Assembly: GCA_934278995.1 (NCBI GenBank)
Contig: CAKQWM010000004.1
Coordinates: 1 to 64,000, forward strand
Length of the DNA: 64,000 nucleotides
Direction of reading: 5' to 3'
Origin: an uncultured Clostridia bacterium
GTDB taxonomy: Bacteria; Bacillota; Clostridia; Christensenellales; Borkfalkiaceae
Shown here: piece after piece, positions 32,055-41,646 of the stretch
Layout of the letters: each line of letters starts with the position of its first letter
How positions within the stretch are numbered: position 1 is the first letter of the stretch
The notes under the pieces: model-generated
What the model was told of the DNA's origin: nothing
The model's database searches: none
Seen by the model: only the letters and a program-made list of their open reading frames with translations
Position numbers and translations under genes: made by a program

Positions 32055-34184
32055 CTATTTGCCAAGAACTTCGATTTCCGAAATTCCGAAGTCGTCGGTG
32101 TCGCCGTAGAAACTTCTTACGGTAAATTCGATCTTTTTAACGCCGATTTCTTTAAACGTCGCTACCGCCGCAAGACCGGGTTCTATCCAGCCGTCCTGGC
32201 TGCTCGTCTGTTCCCGCACGAAATTTCCGTCAAGCCCTATGCGTCTGATTGCGATAACCGTACCGTCTTCAAGGGTAAACCTTACGTCTTCGACGGCTTT
32301 GAAAGCGTTCTGATAATCGTATGCGTTATGAACGAGTAAGCCTCTTATTTTTCTGACCTTTCCGAAGTCTAAACTAACGATGGTTTCGCCTTTTCCTCTG
32401 AACTGGCGTTGCTCATATTTTACCGACGTAACTACAAGGTCGTCGTTTAAATATCCGACGGTGGATTTATCTCCGCCCGATACCGTAACGGTCGCTTCTT
32501 TTGCAATGTTGGTATATCCCGTAGATACCTGCGGTTTTGCCTGGCAGGATTTATTCGGACCGTTGCCCGCGGGAATCGGGAAATCGTAACCTTTTGCGTC
32601 GTTAACCCAGGTAAGCCTCGTGGTTGCGTGGATACGACCGGTATCCCAACTCGAAAAGGCTTCGGGATACTCCCAGTGAGAAATCCACGTTTCGTCGCCC
32701 GCTTTAACGATTGCGTCGTGACCTAAGTTGGTCATAAAATCGTTGTTTACGTCAACGCCTAAAACGGTAGCGTTTATTTTGCCTTTGGGCTTTACGAAGC
32801 CTTTTATGGGGTTATAGGAATAGCACCATTTTAAATCGTAAGACGCCGCGCCCACGCCTAAAGGAGCGTAGGTAAGAATATAAACGGTTTTTCCGGACTT
32901 GTCCTTAGTGGTAATCATCTGCGGACCTTCAACGATGTTGCCGTCGTTGTTATAATCTTGAGCGTTCGTGGGGACGTTCCATTTTTCCTTGGGATCGTTA
33001 TCGTTCCACGATAAATATCTTTTATAAGAACCCGATTCGTAAGGAGGATAATCGATAAGAGAATTACCCTTCATTTCGCCTTTATATTCTACCCTTACGT
33101 AAGAATCGAAGTTTTCAAACTGACCGGGGCTTGAGTGAGATTTTACCGAAGGAATAACCACCCTCATCGATTCGTAATCGGGCGTTATCATGTCTTTCAT
33201 CTTGAATCCCCATACCTCGTGAGTGTATTGCGAACCGTCGTAGTCGGGAGAGGTAGGATCCGTTGACATTTTTATTTTGTTCTGAGTAATGTTACTGCCG
33301 TGGTTACTGCAATAAACGTATAAATCTCCGTTATCGTCGAAAAAAGGAGACGGATCGATTGCCGACCAGATGGGGTATTCGACGTCTTTAAGTTGCTCAC
33401 GATAAATGGAGTTGGGGTTGTTTTTAAAGTAATACGCGGGATCGATAGAAGGGTTTTTTCCGTCGATGACGTCGCCGTTTAAATCGACTATTTCGCCCTT
33501 TTCGTTTTTATTGCCGTTTTCGCCGTAATAATCTTTGGAAGTAACGAGCGTGAACGGTCCCACGGGCGTGTCGGATACGCCTACGCCGAGATAAAACCTC
33601 GAAAAGGCTCCCGAATCGTCGTTGGAATAATGCGCGGCGGGATCGTCGCCGTTGTTTACTTTCGATTTACCCGAAAAATAAATGTAATATTTTTCCGTTT
33701 TCGGATCGTATATGGTTTCAGGCGACCACACGGAAGACAAAATCCATTCGTCGGGCATTACTTTCAGGCAAAAGCCGTTATCCACCGCGCCGACTAATTC
33801 CCAGTCGTTAAGGTCTTTCGACCTCGAACAGGTTATAAAGCCGAAATGGTCGAGATCGGGCGAATTTTCGGGAACGACGTTGCCGTTTTTGTCGCAACCG
33901 ACGGCGGCGCTCGTCAGATCGCCGTTATAAACGCCGGCGCAACCCGACATATACTGATAAAAATATCCGCCGTAAACGGGATCGTCTTTTTCGTCAACGT
34001 AAATTACGCCCGAATCCCCTCCCCAGAACTGAGAAAGGTTTTTATACAAAAGGTCGGTGTCGTATTTTTCGTTTTCGCTCGTCGGCTGAAAATGAGATAA
34101 ATAGTATTTATCCTCTTCGCGTCCGCACGCCGAAAGAGAAAAAACAAAAAACACGCATAAGAGAACAGTGATGAATTTTTTCAT
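32055..34184 (-). CDS. Extracellular glycoside hydrolase family 43 lipoprotein
   Basis: A 709-residue lipoprotein (lipobox SLSAC). A five-bladed beta-propeller of the GH43 type spans about 40-560. It contains WSPETIYDPKTEKYYIYFSG, SAIDPSPFFDDNGDLYVY and VEGPQMITTKDKSGKTVY (the Glu being a candidate general acid), and later LGHDAIVKAGDETW. A C-terminal F5/8-type C (discoidin-like) carbohydrate-binding domain spans about 570-709. Members cleave arabinofuranosyl, xylosyl or galactosyl linkages; the specificity here is not readable. It is translated 3 bp from the permease gene, so it trims the glycan before import. Confidence 0.88.
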   Translation of the reverse strand: MKKFITVLLCVFFVFSLSACGREEDKYYLSHFQPTSENEKYDTDLLYKNLSQFWGGDSGVIYVDEKDDPVYGGYFYQYMSGCAGVYNGDLTSAAVGCDKNGNVVPENSPDLDHFGFITCSRSKDLNDWELVGAVDNGFCLKVMPDEWILSSVWSPETIYDPKTEKYYIYFSGKSKVNNGDDPAAHYSNDDSGAFSRFYLGVGVSDTPVGPFTLVTSKDYYGENGNKNEKGEIVDLNGDVIDGKNPSIDPAYYFKNNPNSIYREQLKDVEYPIWSAIDPSPFFDDNGDLYVYCSNHGSNITQNKIKMSTDPTSPDYDGSQYTHEVWGFKMKDMITPDYESMRVVIPSVKSHSSPGQFENFDSYVRVEYKGEMKGNSLIDYPPYESGSYKRYLSWNDNDPKEKWNVPTNAQDYNNDGNIVEGPQMITTKDKSGKTVYILTYAPLGVGAASYDLKWCYSYNPIKGFVKPKGKINATVLGVDVNNDFMTNLGHDAIVKAGDETWISHWEYPEAFSSWDTGRIHATTRLTWVNDAKGYDFPIPAGNGPNKSCQAKPQVSTGYTNIAKEATVTVSGGDKSTVGYLNDDLVVTSVKYEQRQFRGKGETIVSLDFGKVRKIRGLLVHNAYDYQNAFKAVEDVRFTLEDGTVIAIRRIGLDGNFVREQTSSQDGWIEPGLAAVATFKEIGVKKIEFTVRSFYGDTDDFGISEIEVLGK

Positions 34185-34187
34185 TTT

Positions 34188-35099
34188 TTACCCCTTTAAG
34201 CCGGAAGTTATGGCAACTCCCTTTAAAATAAATTTTTGAGATATAAGATACAGTACGAGGAGCGGGAACATACTTATCGCGCAGGCGGCAAGTTTCTGAC
34301 ACCATATCTGCGAATACGCGCCCGAAAAGTTTTGTATTACGAGAGCCATCGGCGCAAACTCTATATTGTTCGGCAAATAAAGAAGCGGCGAAAGATAATC
34401 GTTATACGAACCTATGAAGGATAATACGAACTGTGAAAGCATGCTCGGAACCGAAAGCGGTAACATTACGTACAAAAAGATCTGCACGTGATTGAAGCCG
34501 TCTATATAGCCCGCTTCGATAAAGTCGTCGGGAATACTCATATAAAACTGACGAAGGAAGAAAACTATACCGATAGAACCCATCATTCTGGGTACTATTA
34601 TCGGCAAAACCGTGTCGAGCCAATCTACCATGTCGAAAAGTATAACCGACGCTGCCATACCCATGCAGTTGGGTAGCGTCATACCGAACATTAAAATTGC
34701 GAAAGCGATTTTTTTAGCCTTAAAATCTATTTTGGCGAAAGCGTACGCCGCCAGAGACGACACTAAACACCCTACCGCGATGGACGGAACGTAGAGTATA
34801 AGAGTATTTATAAACCCTTTAAACAGCGTTACGCCGCCGAAGTCGGTATTGAAGGCTTTTTGATAACCTTCTATAGAAAACCCTTGTTCGGGCCACCAGT
34901 GGAAGGTAGAATCGTTCGTTTCCGCAGGAGTCATAAATGAACATATAAGCATTATATAAAGCGGAATAAGTATCAGCAAAACGCCCAGAGTTATCCAAAA
35001 ATAGAACCCGACGTATTGCCCGATCTGCTTTTTCTTGCTCACTATAAGCCGATTGCCCGCAATCAACTTTTTTCCGAATAATTTACTCTTAGCACTCAT
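34188..35099 (-). CDS. CUT1 sugar ABC permease, MalG type
   Basis: A 303-residue membrane protein with six predicted helices. The coupling motif is EAGYIDGFNHVQIFLYVMLPLS near residue 195. It pairs with the upstream MalF-type permease, whose gene it overlaps by 11 bp. This is the inner-membrane part of an oligosaccharide importer. Confidence 0.95.
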   Translation of the reverse strand: MSAKSKLFGKKLIAGNRLIVSKKKQIGQYVGFYFWITLGVLLILIPLYIMLICSFMTPAETNDSTFHWWPEQGFSIEGYQKAFNTDFGGVTLFKGFINTLILYVPSIAVGCLVSSLAAYAFAKIDFKAKKIAFAILMFGMTLPNCMGMAASVILFDMVDWLDTVLPIIVPRMMGSIGIVFFLRQFYMSIPDDFIEAGYIDGFNHVQIFLYVMLPLSVPSMLSQFVLSFIGSYNDYLSPLLYLPNNIEFAPMALVIQNFSGAYSQIWCQKLAACAISMFPLLVLYLISQKFILKGVAITSGLKG

Positions 35100-36030
35100 A
35101 ATGAACCCAGAACTTCGAAGCGTAGAAGTTTAATCTCGTAATGATTATTATGATAACAGCCGTAATCCACGACATGGCGCACGATACGCCCATGCCGTAT
35201 GTTGCGAGTTTGTCGCCGAAAGCGCATAAATATATCAGAAGCGTCAAAGTTATACCCGCCGCCTCCGGTCCGTAAGGATTCGTCGGCGTAAAGAACATCA
35301 TTATGGACTGCTCTTGCAAAGCGGAAATAAGATACATGGTAAATACGTAAAAAATGGCGGGCGTAACGCTCGGGAAAGTAACTTTCCAGAACACTTTGAA
35401 CTCCGACGCGCCGTCCATTCTCGCCGCTTCCTGAAGTGATTTATCTACGTTTGCGAAAGCGGAATCGAGAATTATTACGTTCGTGCCTTTAAGCCATAAA
35501 GACATAACGAAAACAGCGACTCTGTACCACTTGGCGTCGGTAAAAAATTTGAGATTTTCGCCTAATACGGGCGCGAGTATCGTGTTTATTACGCCGAAAT
35601 CTTCCTGGAAAATCCATTGAAAAACGAATACTATCGCAACGGAAGAACAAACCTGAGGCATAAAAAGTATTATTCTCGCTATTTTGCTCCCCTTAAAGCC
35701 CTTCGCTATAAGACAGGCAAAAAAGGTGCAGGAAAGCGTTTCCAGCGGCGCTACGATAAGAGTATATAACAGAGTGTTTTTAACCGCATGTCTAAAATCG
35801 CTCATCTCAAAAACACGGATATAATTTTCAACCCCCACAGGCGTCATGTTTGAAATATCTATCCCGATAAGATGATTGAAAGAAGTAATCAGACACAAAA
35901 GTATGGGGAAAAGCGAAAAGATGACGAACCCCGCTATGGGCAAAAATATCATTGCCGAGCCGAGTATATCCTGCTTTTTCGCTTTCCTCGTTTTCGCTAT
36001 TACTTGCGGCGTAAGTAATTCCTTAGCCAT
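35089..36030 (-). CDS. CUT1 sugar ABC permease, MalF/UgpA type
   Basis: A 313-residue membrane protein with six helices. The coupling motif is EAARMDGASEFKVFWKVTFPSV near residue 210. The N-terminal cytoplasmic segment is basic. It lies 7 bp after the binding-protein gene and has a TAGGTG ribosome site. Confidence 0.95.
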   Translation of the reverse strand: MAKELLTPQVIAKTRKAKKQDILGSAMIFLPIAGFVIFSLFPILLCLITSFNHLIGIDISNMTPVGVENYIRVFEMSDFRHAVKNTLLYTLIVAPLETLSCTFFACLIAKGFKGSKIARIILFMPQVCSSVAIVFVFQWIFQEDFGVINTILAPVLGENLKFFTDAKWYRVAVFVMSLWLKGTNVIILDSAFANVDKSLQEAARMDGASEFKVFWKVTFPSVTPAIFYVFTMYLISALQEQSIMMFFTPTNPYGPEAAGITLTLLIYLCAFGDKLATYGMGVSCAMSWITAVIIIIITRLNFYASKFWVHYEC

Positions 36031-36037
36031 TTTTCAC

Positions 36038-37918
36038 CTACGTTCTTTGATATTTTTTGTATTCTTTTAAAGCGGTATTCGTTTTGGGTATGGATTCCAA
36101 AGCCCATACGGAATAATCCATGGCGCCGTTTCTTACTTTGGAGTTTAAATCGACGCACCATTGTTGTACCCAGTTGTAGTCGGGCATGTACCACCAGTCG
36201 CCCGGTTTTTCAAATTCCATGGATTCGGAGAAAACAGCCGCGTTTAAAGGAGCGTTGGAAGTGAATTTTATTTTGTTGAGAAGGGACGCCTGATTAGGAA
36301 AGAATCCCATTTCGGCTCGTATTTCCTGCGCTTCTTTCGACGCGCACCATTTGATGAAAGCGGCTGCGTTCTGTTTGTTTTTCGATCTCTGACGGACGCC
36401 TAACGAAATAGTGTTGGAGTGTCCCGCTTTCGCTCCGCGAACTTTTACGGTATCGCAATAAGGATCGGAAGGATCGGTATATTCTTTATATACGACCAAA
36501 GGACAAATATCGAATTTGAATTTGGCGTACTTCGCTACTTCAACCATGAAAGGAGAGATTGCCGCAACGAAAGCGAGGTTTCCGCCGTAAAAATAGTTGA
36601 TGGCGGATCTGTTGGAGAAAGTGTTGGGGTTCGGCGAAATGTTAAGTCCGCCTTCTCCGTCTATGGAAGAAGTTTTGGACGCGCCGAGTCTTAAATATCT
36701 CGAAAAAGCGTCTCTCGTTGAGGGAAGTTCGGCAATAGTTCCTTCGTTTAAAGCGGTTGCGATACCGCTCCATTCGCCGAGTTTTCCGCCGCCCGCTTCG
36801 CCGCTGTGACTGTAAGTACCGTCGTCGTTTGCTATGACTACCTCGTCTTTTCCGTTGACAGTTTTTATGTCGGCTTTATCGGAAAATTCCAAAAGTTCGC
36901 CATTTTTGTAAACCTTGCCGGTTCTTCCCGTAAAGGATTCGCCTACGACGGCGTAGTTTTTGGAAGGATCGAGAAGAGAAAAATTCCAGTCGCCAAAGCC
37001 CGTAAGATCGCGCAGGCAATCTCCTCCGACCGACCAGCCGTAGTTGAACCAGTTTTCGGTAAAGTATCCGTAAGTGGTGCCGTAGGGCGTTACCGTCTTT
37101 TTGTTTTTATCGGGGTTTGTTTCGACCGAGAAAATAGAAGCGATGTCTTCGACTTCGTCCCAGTTCATTGCAATACGATTGTTGAAAACGCAGATTTCGT
37201 CGCTCGAAACCTTCGACCATTCGTAACCGAGCGCGTAAGAATAAGGATTTTCGCTTCTGAAAAAGCCTTTTTTAGGAACGTTGATTTTTTTCAACTTGGC
37301 AAAATCGCTCTTTTTCTGACCTTTTTTGTCGGCAATTAAACCTTGATTCCATTTATCCATATCTTCTTCGTCAACCGAAATTACTATAATTCCCGCTGCT
37401 TTTAACACGTCTTCGTTATAATATAAAGCGCTGGGTTGGCTTTCCAGCGGAAGAGCGAAGAAAGGATCGTCGGCGTTAGAGGTGTTTGTTTTTATATTGT
37501 ATTTCAATCTCGCCGTTATACCCGTCATGATATCGGAAATATCAATATCGGCCACCGCGTCGAGTTCTTTCTGAATATCGCAGAAAAAGCCCATTACGGC
37601 GTATTTTTTAAATTCGGCGTCCTGCACCAGAATTACGTCGGGACCGGAATCGGAGTTCGCCGTGTATAAAATCGCCGATTCGTAAGTTCCGTTGGGCTTT
37701 GTGGTAAGTCTTACGTTTACGTTGTGTTCCTTGCCGTAGCCTTCGTTGAATTTTTCTACCAAAGCGTTATACATGGCAAGTTGTTCGGTTGAGCCTGAAA
37801 CCCAGAATTTTACGGTGGCGTCGTCTTCGCCCTTTCTTTTACATCCCGTAAATGCCGTAAAGCATAAAACAAAGGACAAAAATACTACCGCAAGTTTTTT
37901 GAAAAATGTGTTTCTCAT
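36038..37918 (-). CDS. CUT1 extracellular sugar-binding lipoprotein
   Basis: A 626-residue solute-binding protein of family SBP_bac_1 with lipobox AFTGC. Hallmarks are VKFWVSGSTEQLAMYNALVEKF at the N-terminus, the GPDVILVQDAEF stretch, and RSKNKQNAAAFIKWCASKEAQE near the C-terminus. It is about 200 residues longer than average, with extra loops between about 195 and 400, suggesting a large ligand. It is the first gene of the importer operon and has a GGGAG ribosome site. The gap upstream carries the conserved 17-bp motif. Confidence 0.93.
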   Translation of the reverse strand: MRNTFFKKLAVVFLSFVLCFTAFTGCKRKGEDDATVKFWVSGSTEQLAMYNALVEKFNEGYGKEHNVNVRLTTKPNGTYESAILYTANSDSGPDVILVQDAEFKKYAVMGFFCDIQKELDAVADIDISDIMTGITARLKYNIKTNTSNADDPFFALPLESQPSALYYNEDVLKAAGIIVISVDEEDMDKWNQGLIADKKGQKKSDFAKLKKINVPKKGFFRSENPYSYALGYEWSKVSSDEICVFNNRIAMNWDEVEDIASIFSVETNPDKNKKTVTPYGTTYGYFTENWFNYGWSVGGDCLRDLTGFGDWNFSLLDPSKNYAVVGESFTGRTGKVYKNGELLEFSDKADIKTVNGKDEVVIANDDGTYSHSGEAGGGKLGEWSGIATALNEGTIAELPSTRDAFSRYLRLGASKTSSIDGEGGLNISPNPNTFSNRSAINYFYGGNLAFVAAISPFMVEVAKYAKFKFDICPLVVYKEYTDPSDPYCDTVKVRGAKAGHSNTISLGVRQRSKNKQNAAAFIKWCASKEAQEIRAEMGFFPNQASLLNKIKFTSNAPLNAAVFSESMEFEKPGDWWYMPDYNWVQQWCVDLNSKVRNGAMDYSVWALESIPKTNTALKEYKKYQRT

Positions 37919-38111
37919 ACGATTTACTCCCTTTGATTTTTTTTATTTTTAAAACGTCCGGTGCGTTTTACAATGAACCCGCAAACGAGAGCGTTTTCCC
38001 GTCGGTTTTTTATTTGACGGGCTACGTGATTTTTGGCAAGTTAGAGTTATCGCCGAATTGTCGAATTGTGTTCTGATTTAATTTTAAAACATTTCGGCGC
38101 TTATGCGAAAA

Positions 38112-38128
38112 AATTGACAAATCTGCAC
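38112..38128 (-). promoter_or_regulatory. Conserved 17-bp motif upstream of importer operon
   Basis: On the minus strand GTGCAGATTTGTCAATT. The motif upstream of the enzyme operon at 43854-43870 matches at 16 of 17 positions. It is likely a binding site of the cluster regulator. Confidence 0.6.
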
Positions 38129-38186
38129 GTTATTACGCGAATATATAACAATACGGGCGTTTAACGCACCATATTTTGTAATTTAT

Positions 38187-39932
38187 CTACTTGACGCTAT
38201 CGAAGATTTCTTTTAATCTTTCCGTCTTGAATTTCGGATTCAGTTCATTGTCGCACAGCCCGTTTACTTCTTGCTGTACGTCGGTAAACTGCGTGTAACA
38301 AAAGCCCTGAAAATAAGTTCCTTTAAGGTTGGCGGTCAAATCCTCTATTCTTTTAAGCAATTCTTCTTCTGTCTTGGCGCCGTCGCCGTAACCCCAGTTT
38401 CCGCCGCGGGAATCTTTATCGTAAGCAATCCCGCCGTACTCGGAAAAAATAATCGGCTGATTTTTATAACGATTTCTGTCGCACATAACTTTTCTGCCCG
38501 CGGGAGATATTGCATCGACTTTGTTCTTGTCAAGATAGTAGGGGGAATATTTGTCAGAACCTCTGCAATAATCGTGTATTGATACTATATCGCTGTCCGA
38601 AATATTTTCCCAACCGTCGTTGGTACAGACGAGTCGCGTCTGATCGAGCGCCTTTATAAGACGATACGCAGATTTTGCAAACTCTTGCTGTTTTTTGTCG
38701 CTTACTATGGCGTCAACGCCCCAACTTTCGTTCAAAGGAACGTAAGTTATTATCGAGGTAAACGAACAATTCTGACTTATTACGTCGCATAGTTCGGATA
38801 AAAGACTTCTGATTTCTCTTTTGGTAAATTCATAGCCCGACGGCATTTCGAGCCAGGTTAAAAAACCGAGTTCTTCCGCGTAATAGTAATAATAAGGATC
38901 TTCTATTTTCTGATGTTTTCTCGCTCCGTTAAAGCCCATTTTTTTCATGGTAACGATGCTGTCTTTTATCTGTTCGGCAGATTTTGCGGTCAAACCGCCT
39001 TCCCCGAAGTATCCTTGATCGAGTACGAGTTTCTGATAGTACGGACAATTATTAAGGCAAATCTGACCGCTTTCGTCAACGCTGATTTTTCTCATACCGA
39101 AACGGGAAGTAAAACTGTCGAGAACTTTTCCGTCTTTCAGAAGTTTATATTCGATATCGTATAGGTAAGGATTTTCCGGCGACCAGAGAGAAAACTTCCA
39201 CACGTCGGAACCGTTTTTCATATCGAGCGCGTATTTTGCCTTGCCGTTTTTAAACATAAACGACGCCTGCGTTCTTAATTCGTCCTTACGCGAAACCGCT
39301 ACTTCGAGCGTGTCAGCAAAGCCGTACTTAACGGAAACTTCGCCATAGACCTTACCTTCGTCGATATCGGTATAAAGCGTCCTTTCCGAAGCGTAGTCTT
39401 TATTGAAACATTCCACCCATACGCTTTTCCAAATACCCGACGAAGGAAGATACCAGCAAGCGAATCTTTTGCCGTTTTTCCAGGACTGTTTGCCTCTCGG
39501 AATATCGCACCAGTCGGGATCGTAAACGCGCAAAACGATAATGTTTTTTCCTTTTTTAACGTATTTCGTGATATCCGCGTCGAAGTACGTATAACCGCCT
39601 TCGTGATTCGTTATATGTATTCCGTTTAAATAAACGTCGCAAAAATAATCCACTCCGTTAAAGCACAAAAGATAATTTTTCTTTAAATCGGCAATTTCAA
39701 ACTCGCGTTTGTACCACATTATCTCGTGCGACGTTTCGTCCCCTATACCGCTTAGCGGATATTGATAAGCAAACGGAACGTTTATTTTTTTATCGAAATT
39801 TGTTTTTCCGTCGGGATATTTTTTAAGTAAACCTTCGTCGTTGTCGTCGAAACAAAAATCCCATTCACCGTTCAGAGTGAACCATTCTTGCCTTCTTTGT
39901 TGCGGACGAGGGTATTCGTTTCTCGTGTTCAT
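38187..39932 (-). CDS. Glycoside hydrolase family 2 (beta-galactosidase/glucuronidase-like)
   Basis: A 581-residue cytoplasmic glycosidase. The sugar-binding jelly roll (about 15-180; WYKREFEI, FNGVDYFCDVYLNG) and the Ig-like domain (about 181-285) precede the catalytic barrel (about 286-581). The acid/base Glu402 is in NESWG and the nucleophile Glu498 in FSEYGG. It is compact, lacking the extra C-terminal domains of LacZ. It is last in the operon 43770 to 38187, 4 bp from the membrane protein gene. The substrate could be a beta-galactoside, glucuronide or mannoside. Confidence 0.9.
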   Translation of the reverse strand: MNTRNEYPRPQQRRQEWFTLNGEWDFCFDDNDEGLLKKYPDGKTNFDKKINVPFAYQYPLSGIGDETSHEIMWYKREFEIADLKKNYLLCFNGVDYFCDVYLNGIHITNHEGGYTYFDADITKYVKKGKNIIVLRVYDPDWCDIPRGKQSWKNGKRFACWYLPSSGIWKSVWVECFNKDYASERTLYTDIDEGKVYGEVSVKYGFADTLEVAVSRKDELRTQASFMFKNGKAKYALDMKNGSDVWKFSLWSPENPYLYDIEYKLLKDGKVLDSFTSRFGMRKISVDESGQICLNNCPYYQKLVLDQGYFGEGGLTAKSAEQIKDSIVTMKKMGFNGARKHQKIEDPYYYYYAEELGFLTWLEMPSGYEFTKREIRSLLSELCDVISQNCSFTSIITYVPLNESWGVDAIVSDKKQQEFAKSAYRLIKALDQTRLVCTNDGWENISDSDIVSIHDYCRGSDKYSPYYLDKNKVDAISPAGRKVMCDRNRYKNQPIIFSEYGGIAYDKDSRGGNWGYGDGAKTEEELLKRIEDLTANLKGTYFQGFCYTQFTDVQQEVNGLCDNELNPKFKTERLKEIFDSVK

Positions 39933-39936
39933 TAAG

Positions 39937-40854
39937 TTATTCTCCTTTTTCCTCGAACTCTTTTCTGAGCCTTTGATGCGATTGATGTATTATTTCTTTT
40001 TCTTTATCCGATACGTAAAGACCTTTCTTTACGATTTCTTCGTGGTTTAACAGGTTGAACGACTGATCGAAAACGTCCGCGAAAGCCGAATTTAACATAA
40101 GCGAATATATCGGCAGCAGGAAAACGTAGATCATGCTCGTAAACAAAAACAGATATCCCGAACAAAACAGACAAATCGTTATTACGGGAAGTATTACGAC
40201 GAGGGAAACCCAGACTATCGTAAACTTACTTTTTATTTCCGCCCGCAATACGTTTGAGATAAGTTCCGCTCCCGTCGAAGTATAAACGTTTCCGTAGGTA
40301 AACGATACGAGCATATACGGAAACACAATTAAAGCCGTAACGAAAGAAACGACCGTCATTACGACGTTTCCGCCGGTACGGAAAAGCCCGAACCTTATAA
40401 GCGCGTATATGCAGGAATAACAAAGAGTAAACGTCGCGTATTGCTTGTAATTGTTTTTTATTCCGAGCAAATAGTCTTCTTTGAAAAGAATCCCCTCTCC
40501 GAAAACGAGCCTGTGGGTTATTCTGTTAAGTCCCGAAACGCCGGCCGCCGCAATCAGAAAACAAGGTACGTAGATAAGCGAAAATATAAATTTGGTATAA
40601 AAGACGTAACCGTTCAGAACGGATTCGTCTATTTCGCCCGCGTTAAACCTCTTGTAAAAGTTATACACGACGACGGTTTTATAACTCGTCGCAAGTATCG
40701 TCGGAATGAAAAACAACAGCGTTACGAGCGATAGTTTTAAAAGAAGAGGTATTCTGTCTCTTACGATGGTAAAAAACTGAGTTTTACGGTTACGTGGGAG
40801 CATTTCTACTGTAAAATCCGCTTTTGCGGCGAAATTTTTGGTCTTTTTTGCCAT
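39937..40854 (-). CDS. Polytopic membrane protein of glycan cluster
   Basis: A 305-residue protein with about six membrane helices and charged ends. I do not recognise a family with certainty. Its location and size recall YesL/DUF624-type proteins that accompany sugar ABC transporters, but the match is weak. It lies 2 bp after a sugar-type ABC ATPase gene and 4 bp before the GH2 gene. It may be an accessory or alternative membrane partner of that ATPase. Confidence 0.7.
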   Translation of the reverse strand: MAKKTKNFAAKADFTVEMLPRNRKTQFFTIVRDRIPLLLKLSLVTLLFFIPTILATSYKTVVVYNFYKRFNAGEIDESVLNGYVFYTKFIFSLIYVPCFLIAAAGVSGLNRITHRLVFGEGILFKEDYLLGIKNNYKQYATFTLCYSCIYALIRFGLFRTGGNVVMTVVSFVTALIVFPYMLVSFTYGNVYTSTGAELISNVLRAEIKSKFTIVWVSLVVILPVITICLFCSGYLFLFTSMIYVFLLPIYSLMLNSAFADVFDQSFNLLNHEEIVKKGLYVSDKEKEIIHQSHQRLRKEFEEKGE

Positions 40855-40856
40855 GG

Positions 40857-41618
40857 TTATTTCGCCCCCTCAAACCTTTCGGAGGATTCCGCAAGTATTA
40901 GTTTTTTCATATCCGATATAAGCGGATTATCGCTTTTTATTATATCTTTCGGCGAACCTTCGAGAATAACTTTGCTGTCGTCGATGACGAATATTTTATC
41001 TCCGAAAGACGTCGCTTCGAAAATATCGTGGGTAACGTAAACGCTCGTAGTCCCGTTTTCTTTCAACTCTCCCTTTATAAATAACCTCAATTCGTTTCTG
41101 AGTTTTTGATCGAGCGCGGTCAGGGCTTCGTCGAAAAGGCATATACTCGGCTTTTTAACGAGGGCTTTTGCAATGGCAACCCTTTGCTGTTGACCGAAAG
41201 ACAGCCTGCGCGGTTTGCAATTAAGAGTATGGGCAATACCGAGTTTTTCCGTAATCGAATAAACTTCGGCAAGCGTCTGTTCTCTCGTAAGTTTGTAAAT
41301 TTTAAGGGAAAGGGCTATGTTATCGAAAACGGTTAACATAGGGTTTAAAAGATAGTTTTCCGTAACGAGCGACAAGTCCCTTTTTTTAGGCGAAAGTTTA
41401 TAGGAGTTTACGTCGCCGAAGTATATATCGCCCGTGTAATCGACAAGCCCCGCAATGGCTTTTAACAAGGTGGATTTACCCGAGCCGTTATAGCCTAAAA
41501 CGACGTTTATCTTTTCGTTTTCAAAAGTAATATCGAGATCGGAAAGAGCCTTTACCGATTCCGTTTTTTTGTTACCTTTATAGGTAACCGATAAATTTTT
41601 AACTTTTATATCGGGCAT
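40857..41618 (-). CDS. ABC transporter ATPase, sugar-import type without TOBE domain
   Basis: A 253-residue ATPase. Walker A is LGYNGSGKST, the signature is LSFGQQQRVAIAKAL, Walker B ends ICLFDEALTALD (Ala replaces the common Pro), and the switch is VYVTHDIFEA as in MalK-like proteins. The C-terminal regulatory domain of MalK is absent. The CUT1 permeases at 34-36 kb have no ATPase of their own, so this may energise them, or it may pair with the membrane protein next to it. It has a GGAGG ribosome site. Confidence 0.85.
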   Translation of the reverse strand: MPDIKVKNLSVTYKGNKKTESVKALSDLDITFENEKINVVLGYNGSGKSTLLKAIAGLVDYTGDIYFGDVNSYKLSPKKRDLSLVTENYLLNPMLTVFDNIALSLKIYKLTREQTLAEVYSITEKLGIAHTLNCKPRRLSFGQQQRVAIAKALVKKPSICLFDEALTALDQKLRNELRLFIKGELKENGTTSVYVTHDIFEATSFGDKIFVIDDSKVILEGSPKDIIKSDNPLISDMKKLILAESSERFEGAK

Positions 41619-41646
41619 ACCGACCTCCTTCGATAATTTTTGTCTT

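Noticed and set aside
36806..37339. Plus-strand 177-residue ORF opposite the sugar-binding protein gene
   Set aside because: Antisense shadow of a clear SBP_bac_1 gene; no ribosome site or domain.
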